From positions 1-64,000 of the forward strand of contig NZ_BDBH01000005.1 in assembly GCF_001612885.1 (NCBI RefSeq): DNA of 64,000 nt. The letters run 5' to 3'. Position 1 is the stretch's first letter. Each line of letters begins with the position of its first letter. The notes beneath the pieces are model-generated. The model ran no database searches. It saw only the letters and a program-made list of their open reading frames with translations, and had not been told where the DNA came from. Positions 48,181 to 57,188 of this stretch are shown piece after piece. The translations under genes and the position numbers were made by a program. The DNA comes from Nocardia harenae NBRC 108248. Lineage in GTDB: Bacteria; Actinomycetota; Actinomycetes; Mycobacteriales; Mycobacteriaceae.

Positions 48181-49932
48181 ATGCTGGCCAACGGTGAGGT
48201 GTTCGCCGGCTACGTCATCGAACGGCAGCTCGGCCGCGGTGGCATGGGGTCGGTCTACCTGGCGAAGCATCCGCGGCTGCCGCGGATGACCGCGCTGAAG
48301 TTGCTGAACCGCGAGATGTTCTTCGACAAGGAGGTGCGGGCGCGGTTCGAGCGGGAGGCGGATCTGGTCGCCCGGCTCGACCACCCGAACATCGTCACGG
48401 TGTACGACCGCGGCATCGAGGAAGAGCAGCTCTGGATCTCCATGCAGTACATCGACGGCATCGATGCCGCCTCGGTGGACCCGCAGACGCTGCCCCCCGA
48501 ACGCGCGGTGCAGATCATCAAGGAGACCGCCGACGCGCTGGACTACGCGCACGGCATGGGCGTGCTGCACCGCGACGTGAAGCCCGCCAATATCCTGCTG
48601 GCCCGCTCCGGCGCCGGGCGCGGCGAGCGGGTGTACCTGACCGACTTCGGCATCGCCCGGCTCCGCGACGACACCGGCCACCTCACCCAGACCGGCACCT
48701 TCACCGCCACCCTCGCCTACGCCTCGCCGGAGCAGCTCACCGGCGCCACCCTCGACCACCGCTCGGACCAGTACTCGCTGGCCTGCACGCTGTTCTGGCT
48801 CTTCACCGGAAGCGGGCCGTTCGCGGCGACCAATCCGGCGCAGGTGATCCAGGGCCACCTGCAGTCCGCGCCGCCCGCGCTGAGCAGCACCCGCCCCGGG
48901 CTGCCCTACGGCCTGGATGCCGTGCTGGCCAGGGCGATGGCCAAGCGCCCGGACGACCGCTTCGAATCCTGCTCCGCCTTCGCCGCCGCCGCGCAGCACG
49001 CGCTGAGCAACCCGAGCGCGCCGTCGCTGCCGCTGGCGGGCGGGCCGATCCCGAACCCGTCGAGCACCGGGCCGCGCCCGCTCACCGGGAACCAGTACAC
49101 CGGCACCCCGATGACCGGCGCGCCGTACCCGACGCAGCACAACCCGTACGCCAGCGGCGCCGCCCCGCTCACCGCGGGCCCGACCATGGCACCGCCGCTC
49201 ACCGCGCAGAACCCGCAGCAGAGCAATCCGTACGCGCACCAGCAGCCGACCGGCTACACCCCGACCCCGCCACCGCCGCCGCCGCCGCCGCCGAATACCT
49301 TCGGACAGTACAGCGCCCAGCAGCGACCGCCGCGGAAGAACAACAGCACGCTGATCGTCGGCATCGTCGTCGGCGTCGTGGTGCTGCTCGCCGCGGTGAT
49401 CGGCATCGGCGTCGTCGCCAGCCAGAACTCCGCGAGCAACGGCGGCACCACCACGACCACCGCCGCCGCCGGGCCGAAGATCACGCCGTCCGCGGACGCC
49501 ATCTCCAAGGAGTTCCCGCGCATGGTGCCCGCCTCCAGCGAGGAGGAGACCGGGTACAACAACGCCACCTGCTGGGAGACCGACACCAGCTACACCCCGA
49601 GCCCGAACGACGGCGATCCGGATTTCGGCTCGTGGGCCTGGCAGTGGCGCTGCTACGGCGGCGGCGACAGCGACGACCCGTTCTACCGGATCTACGTCTA
49701 CAACTCGGCGGCGGATGTGCAGTCGGTGGTGTCGAACCTGCCGACGAACACCAAGTCGACCGATACCAACGGCGGCGAGCAGTACACGAACTACAAGTAC
49801 AGCGACAATGGGAACAAGATCATCACGGTGTTCAGCGGCGATTCCGACCGGAGCCAGTTCCTCATGTTCACCGACGGCTACGGCACACCGGAGGAGGTGC
49901 TCAGCTGGTGGCGTTCGGCGCCGCTGAACTGA
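48181..49932 (+). CDS. Membrane Ser/Thr protein kinase with external sensor (kinase 2 of 3)
   Basis: A 583-residue kinase. The catalytic domain (about 10-270) has GRGGMGSVYLAKHP, TALKLLNRE, VLHRDVKPANI and LTDFGIARLRDDTGHL. A Pro-rich linker with a run of ten prolines (about 363-373) precedes one transmembrane helix (about 388-412). About 165 external residues follow, starting in a Thr-rich spacer and containing two tryptophan/cysteine-bearing blocks (NNATCWETD, WQWRCYGGG). The same external domain is seen in kinase 3. ATG at 48181 has GGAG upstream; 48169 is also possible. Confidence 0.94.
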   Translation: MLANGEVFAGYVIERQLGRGGMGSVYLAKHPRLPRMTALKLLNREMFFDKEVRARFEREADLVARLDHPNIVTVYDRGIEEEQLWISMQYIDGIDAASVDPQTLPPERAVQIIKETADALDYAHGMGVLHRDVKPANILLARSGAGRGERVYLTDFGIARLRDDTGHLTQTGTFTATLAYASPEQLTGATLDHRSDQYSLACTLFWLFTGSGPFAATNPAQVIQGHLQSAPPALSSTRPGLPYGLDAVLARAMAKRPDDRFESCSAFAAAAQHALSNPSAPSLPLAGGPIPNPSSTGPRPLTGNQYTGTPMTGAPYPTQHNPYASGAAPLTAGPTMAPPLTAQNPQQSNPYAHQQPTGYTPTPPPPPPPPPNTFGQYSAQQRPPRKNNSTLIVGIVVGVVVLLAAVIGIGVVASQNSASNGGTTTTTAAAGPKITPSADAISKEFPRMVPASSEEETGYNNATCWETDTSYTPSPNDGDPDFGSWAWQWRCYGGGDSDDPFYRIYVYNSAADVQSVVSNLPTNTKSTDTNGGEQYTNYKYSDNGNKIITVFSGDSDRSQFLMFTDGYGTPEEVLSWWRSAPLN

Positions 49933-49936
49933 TGCC

Positions 49937-51901
49937 ATGCTGAGAACCGGTGAGGTATTCGCCGGGTACACCATCGAACGTCTGCTCGGCCGGGGCGGAA
50001 TGGGTTCGGTGTACCTGGCCAGGCACCCGAGGCTGCCCCGGCTGACCGCGATGAAGCTGCTGAACCGGGAGCTCTTCGCGGACGCGGAGATCAGGGCCCG
50101 CTTCGAGCGCGAAGCCGACCTGGTGGCGCGGCTGGACCATCCGGGGATCGTGCCGGTGTACGACCGCGGGGTCGAGGACGAGCAGCTCTGGATCTCCATG
50201 CGCTACGTCGACGGGGTGGACGCGGCGTCGCTGGAGCCCGGCTCGCTGCCGCCCGCCCGCGCGGTGCGGATCGTCGCCGAGACGGCGGCGGCGCTGGACT
50301 ACGCGCACGGCAAGGGTGTGCTGCACCGGGACGTGAAACCGGCGAACATCATGATCGAGCGGGTGAGCGACGGCGCCGAGGAGCGGATCTTCCTCACCGA
50401 CTTCGGGATCGCCCGGCTGCGCGACGACACCGGGCACCTCACCAAGACCGGCACCTTCACCGCCACGCTCGCCTACGCCTCACCGGAGCAGCTCTCCGGC
50501 GCCGCGCTCGACCACCGCTCGGATCAATACTCGCTGGCGGTGACGCTCTTCCGGTTGCTCACCGGGACGGTGCCGTTCGAGGCGAGCAATCCGGTCGCGG
50601 TGATCCACGGGCACCTCAACGACCCGCCGCCGCCGGTCAGCGGGGTACGCCCCGGGCTGCCCGGCGCGCTGGACGCCGTGCTGCTGCGCGCCATGGCGAA
50701 GCACCCCGGTGATCGCTTCGCGAGTTGTGCCGAGTTCGCCGGGGCCGCGCGGGATGCGCTCGCCTGGGTGGCGAGCGGGCCGCACCCCGTCCCCGGGCCG
50801 GCCGGTGCCGGGTACGGCATGCCCGGCGGTCCCGGTTACGGGACACCCGCGAGCGGGTACGGCGTCGCGGGCGGGTCCGGCTACGGGACCCCTGCCGGTG
50901 GACACGGGATAGTGGGCGGTGGCCCCGGCCAAGGCACGCCCGCAGGCGAATACGGCACGCCCGCGAGCGGCTACGGCATCCCTGCGAGCGAATACGGCAC
51001 TCCAGCGAGCGGGTACGGCGTCGCGGGCAGCGGCGAATACCGCGCGCCCGACAGCGGCTACTGGACGCCGGGCGGCCCGTCCGCACCGGGCCACCGGATG
51101 CACGCGGGACCGTATTCCGCACCCGGCCACCCGATCCCGCACACCCCCGGCCCGAATTACGGCGCCCCCTCCCACGGCCCGCATGGCAGCAAACCCCCCG
51201 GCCGGTACCGCGGCCTCGCCGGCGTCGCCGTCGGCGCCCTCTTGGCCGCCGCCCTGATCGCGGGTATCGCCTTCGTCGGCGCCGACCGCGGCTCCGGCAC
51301 CCCGGCCGCCGCCCCGACCCGCACCACCCAGCCGGAGCCCACCGGCGAACAGCCGCAGGACATCGCGGACGAGACCACCACCCGCCGCAGCACCACGACC
51401 ACCACCGCCGAGAGCGACGAGTCGGCGATGATCGACGGCCTCGCCGCCCTGCACGACGGCTTCCCGCGCATGGTCCCGGATGCCGACGAGGACGACATCG
51501 TCTTCTCCGACCCGGGCTGGAACGGCGCGACCTGCTTCGGCAAGGACCGCGCCGCCGGCTCGGGGCTGGACGCGACCGGGCCGGAATTCGGCGCCTGGAC
51601 CGCCGTCTGGTACTGCTTCGGCGGCCAGAACAAGGCCAACTACGAGTTCTACGCCTACGCCACCCCGGCGGAGGCCGCCGCCGCGGTGGCGGCGCTGCCC
51701 GCGGGCACCAGCCAGAGCGACACCAATGACGGGCAGTCCTACAGCAATATCGTGCTGGACGGCTTCTCGTCGCTGCGGCCACGCATGGTGACCGAGTTCT
51801 CCGGCGACCCGACGCGGTCCCGCTTCCTGATGCACAGCATCGGGTTCATCGCCACGCGAGAAGAATTCATGAACTGGTGGGCCACCGCGCCATTGCGGTG
51901 A
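49937..51901 (+). CDS. Membrane Ser/Thr protein kinase with external sensor (kinase 3 of 3)
   Basis: A 654-residue kinase. Catalytic motifs GRGGMGSVYLARHP, TAMKLLNRE, VLHRDVKPANIM and LTDFGIARLRDDTGHL are intact (about 10-270). A Gly/Tyr/Ala/Pro-rich repetitive linker (about 290-420, repeated YGTPASGYG) leads to a transmembrane helix (about 425-447). The external domain has WNGATCFGKD, WYCFGGQN and ends NWWATAPLR, parallel to SWWRSAPLN of kinase 2. Four bases separate it from kinase 2, so they share a transcript. The ribosome site is weak. Confidence 0.94.
   Translation: MLRTGEVFAGYTIERLLGRGGMGSVYLARHPRLPRLTAMKLLNRELFADAEIRARFEREADLVARLDHPGIVPVYDRGVEDEQLWISMRYVDGVDAASLEPGSLPPARAVRIVAETAAALDYAHGKGVLHRDVKPANIMIERVSDGAEERIFLTDFGIARLRDDTGHLTKTGTFTATLAYASPEQLSGAALDHRSDQYSLAVTLFRLLTGTVPFEASNPVAVIHGHLNDPPPPVSGVRPGLPGALDAVLLRAMAKHPGDRFASCAEFAGAARDALAWVASGPHPVPGPAGAGYGMPGGPGYGTPASGYGVAGGSGYGTPAGGHGIVGGGPGQGTPAGEYGTPASGYGIPASEYGTPASGYGVAGSGEYRAPDSGYWTPGGPSAPGHRMHAGPYSAPGHPIPHTPGPNYGAPSHGPHGSKPPGRYRGLAGVAVGALLAAALIAGIAFVGADRGSGTPAAAPTRTTQPEPTGEQPQDIADETTTRRSTTTTTAESDESAMIDGLAALHDGFPRMVPDADEDDIVFSDPGWNGATCFGKDRAAGSGLDATGPEFGAWTAVWYCFGGQNKANYEFYAYATPAEAAAAVAALPAGTSQSDTNDGQSYSNIVLDGFSSLRPRMVTEFSGDPTRSRFLMHSIGFIATREEFMNWWATAPLR
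50809..51066 (+). repeat. In-frame repeats in the kinase 3 linker
   Basis: Degenerate 15-48 base repeats encode alternating YGTPAS, GYGVAG and YGTPAG units. They are in frame inside the kinase gene, so they lengthen a disordered cytoplasmic linker. Copy number may vary between strains. Confidence 0.7.
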
Positions 51902-51905
51902 TCGT

Positions 51906-52292
51906 TCAGGCTTCCGGTTCCCGGACGGCGCTGTCCGAGCGCAGCTTGAGCAGGATCAGCCCGGCCGTGCAGGCCAGGATGAGGCCGGCGACGGTGATCT
52001 CGACATGCAGGCCTGCGATGCCGAGTACCGCGCCGACGAGCCCTCCGACGAAGAACAGCCAGCCGAAACCACGCGCCAGCGTGGTGCGGAGGGTGCGTTC
52101 GCGGGTGGCCGTCGCGGAGGGCGGCACCGATTCCCCGGTGCCCGCCGTGCCGTCCGGATCGGCGGCTGCCGATTCGGTCGCGATGGATGTGGATTCGCCT
52201 GCGGCGGAGTCCGGTACCGCGGATATCGCGGTGACCGATTCGGCGCCGTCGGACGAGGCATCCAGCGGAATGGCCGAGTAAGCTCCCATCAT
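51906..52292 (-). CDS. Small two-helix membrane protein
   Basis: A 128-residue protein that I do not recognise as a named family. The first 65 residues are Ser/Ala/Thr-rich and probably disordered. Two hydrophobic helices follow, about 75-95 (GFGWLFFVGGLVGAVLGIAG) and 97-114 (ITVAGLILACTAGLILL), then a charged tail. GAGGAG sits ahead of the two consecutive ATG codons at 52292 and 52289. It converges on kinase 3 with four bases between, so it could be linked in function, but that is not shown. Confidence 0.7.
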   Translation of the reverse strand: MMGAYSAIPLDASSDGAESVTAISAVPDSAAGESTSIATESAAADPDGTAGTGESVPPSATATRERTLRTTLARGFGWLFFVGGLVGAVLGIAGLHVEITVAGLILACTAGLILLKLRSDSAVREPEA

Positions 52293-52592
52293 CTACTCCT
52301 CGTTGACGCCGATCAGAGAACAATCCGACGCCGGAAGTCGCTGTGCGCGACGACCGTTCACGTCTCTCATGTGGTTACAGGCGTCTCACGCGTAACTTCG
52401 ATCACGCTACGACCACACTCGGCTGTTCTACTACGACACGTGCCTTCGACACGCCTCCGATACCATTTCGATATCTGAAATGTTAGCGTTTAGTTTTGTG
52501 TCTCCGCACTACGGGTGCGCATGCTCACCTCGCTCCGCCCACCGGGCTCGTTTAAGGTGAGGCCACCCGATCCACCCACAGGAGCGTCACCG
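52293..52592. promoter_or_regulatory. Divergent AT-richer promoter region
   Basis: About 300 bases without a gene, clearly richer in A and T than the window average. It should contain promoters for the membrane protein on the left and the small secreted-type protein on the right. A palindrome within it is listed separately. No riboswitch or tRNA-like fold was recognised. Confidence 0.5.
52464..52482. promoter_or_regulatory. Inverted repeat, operator candidate
   Basis: CATTTC-GATATCT-GAAATG: a perfect 6-bp inverted repeat with 7-base spacer in the AT-rich divergent promoter region. It looks like a dimeric regulator site. No regulator gene is adjacent, so the binding protein is unknown. Confidence 0.4.
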
Positions 52593-53081
52593 ATGGAGAG
52601 CAGCAGAGCCCGGATCGCAGGCCCGGCCGTGGCCGCAGGCGCGGTCTCGGTGGGGCTGGTGCTGATCGGCATGTTCGGCATCGACCGCGAGGACACCTAC
52701 GTCGCCCCGCCGCCGCTGAAGTCGGATCCGTACGCCGGCGCGCCGGTGCGCGACGACGGGGGTGAATCCGCGAGCAGCGTCGCGCGGATCACCATCCCAC
52801 CCTCGCCGAGCTGGCAGATCGCCCCCGCCGGGCCGCCGCGCCGCCCGGCCGGGTACACGCTCGTCGTCGACCCCTCTGCCGACCCCTCGGCCGACCCGTC
52901 CGGCGATCCGTCGGCGACCGAGTCCGCGACCAGGACCCCGACCACCCGCCCCCGCGATGCGGAGCCGACCACGACCCGCACCCGCACGCTCACCCTGGAG
53001 CCGAGCAGCACCGCCGACGCGGAGCCGCCCTCCTCGGAGCTCGTCGAGGACGAGGAATACGGCACCGAGAGCACCGAGTGA
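52593..53081 (+). CDS. Membrane-anchored Thr/Pro/Ser-rich protein
   Basis: A 162-residue protein with one N-terminal hydrophobic segment (about 8-27; GPAVAAGAVSVGLVLIGMFG) that acts as a signal anchor. The rest, about 135 residues, is low complexity: repeated DPSADPSADPSGDPS, then Thr/Arg- and Glu-rich stretches. It is probably outside the membrane. No domain was recognised. The ATG at 52593 has AGGAG. A hairpin follows (53101-53132) before the convergent acyl-CoA dehydrogenase. Confidence 0.7.
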   Translation: MESSRARIAGPAVAAGAVSVGLVLIGMFGIDREDTYVAPPPLKSDPYAGAPVRDDGGESASSVARITIPPSPSWQIAPAGPPRRPAGYTLVVDPSADPSADPSGDPSATESATRTPTTRPRDAEPTTTRTRTLTLEPSSTADAEPPSSELVEDEEYGTESTE

Positions 53082-53100
53082 TCAACGCCACGTGACGGCA

Positions 53101-53132
53101 GCGGGCGGCGAGCTTGGAGGCCCACCGCCCGC
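53101..53132. terminator. Hairpin between convergent genes
   Basis: GCGGGCGG and CCGCCCGC pair over a 16-base loop. It sits between the ends of the Thr/Pro-rich protein gene and the acyl-CoA dehydrogenase, so it can serve both strands. No U tract. Confidence 0.45.
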
Positions 53133-53146
53133 GCCGGAACGATGAT

Positions 53147-54274
53147 CTAGAGCTCGACCAGCGTGTACTCGCCCACCCGCTCGCCGAGCACCCGCAGGTG
53201 CTCCAGCGTGCCGCCGAGCGTCCGTTCGATGGCGGTGAGCCGCGCGACGTAGTGGCTCACCGGGTACTCGGTGGTGACGCCGATGCCGCCGTGCATCTGC
53301 ACCGACTCCTGCCCGACGTGCCGGGCCGAGCGCGCGATCCGCAGCCGCGCCCGCGACGCGATCACCGCGTCCTCCGCGCCGTCGGCCAGCGCCGCGGTCA
53401 GGTACAGGCTCATGCTGCGGGCCAGCTCCAGCGAGACGTACATGGTCGCGGCGCGCTGGGTCAGCGTCTGGAACTTGGACAGCGTGACGCCGAACTGCTT
53501 CCTGGTGCGCAGGTACTCGCTCGTGAGCCGGAGCGCCTCCTCCATGGCGCCGATGGCCTCGGCGCTCAGCGCGGCGTGCGCCCGCAGCTCGGCGGCGGCG
53601 ATGGCCGCGCTCGCGTCGGTCGCGGTGCCGAGCAGCTCGGCCGGGGCATTGTCGAGCACCAGCTGGGCGCCGCGGCGCTCGTCCACGGTGCGGTACGGGG
53701 TGCGGGTCACGCCATCGCCCGCCGGATCGACCAGGAACAGCCCGGTGCCGCCCGCGGGCAGCGCCGCGCTGACCACGACCCGGTCCGCGCTGTCGCCGTG
53801 CGGCACCGGGTTCTTGGTGCCGGAGAGGCGGTAGCCGTCGCCGTCCGCGGTGGCCGCGGTGCCGATCTCGGTATCCGGCCAGCGCGAGCCGGGCTCGCCG
53901 TGCGCGAAGGCGAGCAGCAGGGTGCCCGCCGCGACCTCGGGCAGGATCGCCTGCCGCTGCTCGGCGGTGCCGGCCAGGGTGATGAGCGCGCCGGGGACGA
54001 TCACCGCGTCCAGCAGCGGCTCGGGGGCGAGCCGGCGGCCCACCTCCTCCAGCACCAGCATGGCCTCGACCGGCCCGGCCTCGACGCCGCCGTCCTCCTC
54101 GGCGAAGGTCAGCCCGAGCACACCGAGCTCGGCCAACCTGCTCCAGACGTCGCGGCTCCAGCCGAGCTCGGTTTCCACGACCTTCAGCCGGGACTCGGCG
54201 TTGTAGTTCTTGGCGAGCAGATCGCGCACGGTGTCGCGGAGCAGCGCCTGCTCTTCGGTGAGTTCGAAATCCAT
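53147..54274 (-). CDS. Acyl-CoA dehydrogenase (first of a pair, smaller partner type)
   Basis: A 375-residue flavoenzyme. The N-terminal MDFELTEEQALLRDTVRDLL, the GTKNPVPHG region of the middle domain, and the C-terminal RTRKQFGVTLSKFQTLTQRAATMY and QMHGGIGVTTEYPVSHY are family marks. It is close to the partner subunit of heteromeric alpha2beta2 dehydrogenases used for steroid side chains. Ten bases separate it from the second dehydrogenase, supporting such a complex. The substrate is not indicated by other genes nearby. Confidence 0.92.
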   Translation of the reverse strand: MDFELTEEQALLRDTVRDLLAKNYNAESRLKVVETELGWSRDVWSRLAELGVLGLTFAEEDGGVEAGPVEAMLVLEEVGRRLAPEPLLDAVIVPGALITLAGTAEQRQAILPEVAAGTLLLAFAHGEPGSRWPDTEIGTAATADGDGYRLSGTKNPVPHGDSADRVVVSAALPAGGTGLFLVDPAGDGVTRTPYRTVDERRGAQLVLDNAPAELLGTATDASAAIAAAELRAHAALSAEAIGAMEEALRLTSEYLRTRKQFGVTLSKFQTLTQRAATMYVSLELARSMSLYLTAALADGAEDAVIASRARLRIARSARHVGQESVQMHGGIGVTTEYPVSHYVARLTAIERTLGGTLEHLRVLGERVGEYTLVEL

Positions 54275-54284
54275 GGCTCGCCCC

Positions 54285-55457
54285 TCACAGTCCGAGGATC
54301 GTGGAGGCGATGATGGTGCGCTGCACCTCGCTGGAGCCTCCGTAGATGGTGGTCTTGCGGTAGTTCAGGTAGGCGGGGCCGCTGCGCTGCGCCCACTCGG
54401 GCGAGGCGATATCGGTGGCGCCGACCGGCAGCCCGTCCGGGCCTGCGATGTCGAGCAGCAGCTCGGTCACCTCCTGCTGCAGCTCCGAGCCGCGCAGCTT
54501 GAGCACCGAGGAGGCCGGGTTCGGCTTGCCCTCCTCGGAATTGGAGACCACGCGCAGCTGGGTCAGCTCCAGCGCGAGCAGCTCGTTCTCCAGCTCGGCG
54601 ATCCTGGCCGCGAAGACCGGGTCGGTGAGCAGCGTGCCGGAGCCCGACCGCGTCGTCGACGCGTACTCCTTGGCCACCGCCAGCTTGACCTTGCTGCGGC
54701 CGACGGCGGTGATGCTGGTGCGCTCGTTGCCGAGCAGGAACTTGGCGTAGGTCCAGCCCTGGTTCTCCTCGCCGACCAGCTGGTCGGCGGGCACCCGGAC
54801 GTTCTCGAAGAAGACCTCGTTCACCTCGTGGCCGCCGTCGATCAGCTTGATCGGGCGGATGGTGACGCCGGGGCTCTTGACATCGAAGAGCAGGAACGAG
54901 ATGCCCGCCTGCTTCTTCGGCGCGGACGGGTCGGTGCGGACGAGGCAGAAGATCCAGTCGGCGTGCTGGGCCAGGGTGGTCCAGATCTTCTGGCCGTTGA
55001 CGATGTAGGAGTCGCCGTCGCGCACCGCGGTGGTGCGCAGCGAGGCGAGGTCGGAGCCGGCGTCCGGCTCGGAGAAGCCCTGGCACCACCAGATGTCGAG
55101 CGCGGCGGTCGGCGGCAGGAAGCGCTCCTTGACCTCCTGCGAGCCGAACTGCGCGATCACCGGGCCGACCATGTTGGCATTGAAGGTGAGCGGCTCGGGG
55201 ACCGAGGCCAGCTGCATCTCGTCCTGCCAGATGTGCCGCTGCATCGGGGTCCAGTCCTTGCCACCCCACTCGACCGGCCAGTTCGGCACCGCGAGGCCGT
55301 TGTCGTTCAGCAGCTTGTGCGTGGTCACGACGTCCGCACGCGAGACCTCCCGGCCGTACTTGACCCGCTCGCGGATCTCCGCGGGGATCTGCGTCCGGTA
55401 GAACGCGCGCAGCTCGTCGCGGAAGGCAACCTCATCGGCGGACAGGGATATTTTCAT
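54285..55457 (-). CDS. Acyl-CoA dehydrogenase (second of a pair)
   Basis: A 390-residue acyl-CoA dehydrogenase. Marks include FSEPDAGSDLASLRTTAVRDG, NGQKIWTTLAQHADWIF, GNERTSITAVGRSK and the end IYGGSSEVQRTII. It oxidises an acyl-CoA to the trans-2-enoyl-CoA with FAD. It precedes the smaller partner gene in the operon and both may form one heterotetramer, as in cholesterol and long-chain acyl-CoA oxidation. The promoter region between it and the divergent secreted-protein gene shows no recognised operator. Confidence 0.94.
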   Translation of the reverse strand: MKISLSADEVAFRDELRAFYRTQIPAEIRERVKYGREVSRADVVTTHKLLNDNGLAVPNWPVEWGGKDWTPMQRHIWQDEMQLASVPEPLTFNANMVGPVIAQFGSQEVKERFLPPTAALDIWWCQGFSEPDAGSDLASLRTTAVRDGDSYIVNGQKIWTTLAQHADWIFCLVRTDPSAPKKQAGISFLLFDVKSPGVTIRPIKLIDGGHEVNEVFFENVRVPADQLVGEENQGWTYAKFLLGNERTSITAVGRSKVKLAVAKEYASTTRSGSGTLLTDPVFAARIAELENELLALELTQLRVVSNSEEGKPNPASSVLKLRGSELQQEVTELLLDIAGPDGLPVGATDIASPEWAQRSGPAYLNYRKTTIYGGSSEVQRTIIASTILGL

Positions 55458-55629
55458 ACAAGGCTCCCACTGTGTCTCGTTTCATCCGACCCGAACCCTA
55501 CCCCCCGGTAATACACCGAGTCGATTGGATCACACCAGGTGCGGGCCATATCGGGTTGCGGCCCGATGGAAACCCGGCCCACCTGGTACGTTGCTGGCGG
55601 ATATGGGAGCCGCATCGAGGAGTGTTCGC

Positions 55630-56373
55630 GTGAAGCGCAAGTCCATCGCACGGATCGCCGCGACGGCGGCGTCGCTCGGCACGTCGCTGACCCTGGCCGT
55701 CGCACTCGCCGGCGGGGCGGGCGCGGACACCGAGTCGACGGTGCGCGACCGGATCGCCGAGCTCACCGTGGCGGCGGGCGACGACGCGAGCGCCAGGGCG
55801 GGGGTCGACGCGCTGCGCGACTACACCGAGCTGGTCGACGTGGCCGCACTGCGCGATATCGCGGCCAACTTCACCCCGTTCGCCTACGCCGCGCCGACCT
55901 TCGGCTGCGGCAGCAACGGCCCGATCACCACGATCATCGCGGCAGGCGTCACGGAGGGTACCCAGGCCAACTCGGCAGGCGCCGATCTGCGCCCCGGCCA
56001 GCTGCGGTTCACCGCCTCGCCCGCGCACTCGGGGGCGCCGCTCGCCTCCGGGCTGGTCGTCGCCTGGGTGAATGTCAACACCGGCGCCAGCGGGATGGAT
56101 CCGCTGGACGACCGCACCGACCTGAATCTGCCCACGCTGTCCAAGACGGTGAACAGCGGGCCGGGCACGGTGCTGGCCTCGATGTGGGGCGTCATCGACT
56201 ACCCCGGCGCGCACTGCGTGATGACGCCGACGGTCGGCACCTTCGTCGTGCCGGACGTGCCCGCGCCCCCCGCGCCCGCCCCGCAGCCGGTGCCGCCGCC
56301 CGCGGAGCCCGCGCCCCCGGCGCCGGGCATCCCGATGCCCGAGCTGCCGGTCATCCCGCTGCCGACATTCTGA
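55630..56373 (+). CDS. Secreted protein with Pro-rich C-terminus
   Basis: A 247-residue protein with an N-terminal signal peptide (KRKSIARIAATAASLGTSLTLAVALAGGAGAD, cleavage probably near residue 32). The mature domain has a pair of cysteines (FGCGSN, GAHCVM), likely disulfide-bonded, and ends in a proline-rich tail (about 205-245). The conserved GLVVAWVNVNTG and MWGVIDYPGAHC blocks recur in nocardial and rhodococcal exported proteins of unknown function. GTG at 55630 has GAGGAG, so the longer frame is rejected. Confidence 0.8.
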   Translation: MKRKSIARIAATAASLGTSLTLAVALAGGAGADTESTVRDRIAELTVAAGDDASARAGVDALRDYTELVDVAALRDIAANFTPFAYAAPTFGCGSNGPITTIIAAGVTEGTQANSAGADLRPGQLRFTASPAHSGAPLASGLVVAWVNVNTGASGMDPLDDRTDLNLPTLSKTVNSGPGTVLASMWGVIDYPGAHCVMTPTVGTFVVPDVPAPPAPAPQPVPPPAEPAPPAPGIPMPELPVIPLPTF

Positions 56374-56514
56374 CCCTGGCTACCCGCCCGGGGTGATCCG
56401 CAGGACGGCGCAGGCGAGCACGGCCAGCCGGACGGCGGTGCGGAGCTTCACGAAATGACTCGGCTCGGAGGGCCGGGCGGATTCGGTCCCAGGCAGCGCG
56501 GGCATGATCGTCGC

Positions 56515-57141
56515 ATGCCCTTTATCACCGGCGCACGCGGCAGGTTGCACTATCGGCGCCGCCCGCTGGACGCTCCGCGCGCGCTGCTGGTGCTGCTGCC
56601 CGGCAGCGGCCAGCACAGCGGGCACTACCACCGCTTCGCCGGGCTGCTCGGCAGGGCGGAGGTCGAGGCGTGGCTCTTCGACACCGCGGGGCAGGGGCTG
56701 AGCGAGGGCGACCCGGCGGCGCCGGGCACGCTCGCCGAGCTCACCGCCGACGCCGCCGCGCTGCTCGGCGCGGTGCGCGCCGAGCGCCCGGCGGAACCGC
56801 TCGTCCTGATGGGGCATTCGCTCGGCGCTGCCACCGCGCTGGAACTGCTCGCCGACGCCGCGCCCGCCCTGGACGGGCTGGTGCTCTGCGGCACGCCCGC
56901 GCGCGCCCTCGCCGCCCCGCCACCCGGATTGCCGGTTCTCGCCGTGCACGGCGTCGACGACCGGCGGACGCCGATCGATCCCGTCCGGGACTGGACTGCG
57001 CGCCACGAGTCGGTACATTTGTGCGAGTACTCCGACGCCGGCCACGATCTGCTGCACGAGCCGGTGCACGCGAGGGTCGGCGCGGACATCGCGGCGTGGG
57101 TACGGGATGTGGCGGAGGGGCGGCCGCATCCGGATCGGTAA
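56515..57141 (+). CDS. Alpha/beta hydrolase (monoacylglycerol-lipase-like)
   Basis: A 208-residue cytoplasmic alpha/beta hydrolase. The oxyanion motif is LLPGSGQHSGHY (about 26-37). The nucleophile sits in GHSLGAA (about 100-106), the acid in GVDDRRTP (about 148) and the histidine in DAGHDLLHE (about 180). FDTAGQGLSEGDP recalls monoacylglycerol lipases. It is slightly short for the family because the lid is reduced. The ATG at 56515 has no strong ribosome site. It precedes the WXG/EspG genes but its relation to them is unknown. Confidence 0.88.
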   Translation: MPFITGARGRLHYRRRPLDAPRALLVLLPGSGQHSGHYHRFAGLLGRAEVEAWLFDTAGQGLSEGDPAAPGTLAELTADAAALLGAVRAERPAEPLVLMGHSLGAATALELLADAAPALDGLVLCGTPARALAAPPPGLPVLAVHGVDDRRTPIDPVRDWTARHESVHLCEYSDAGHDLLHEPVHARVGADIAAWVRDVAEGRPHPDR

Positions 57142-57188
57142 CGGACGGCGCCGGCGCGACCGCGGCGCCCCGGGAAGGGGGCTGGCGA

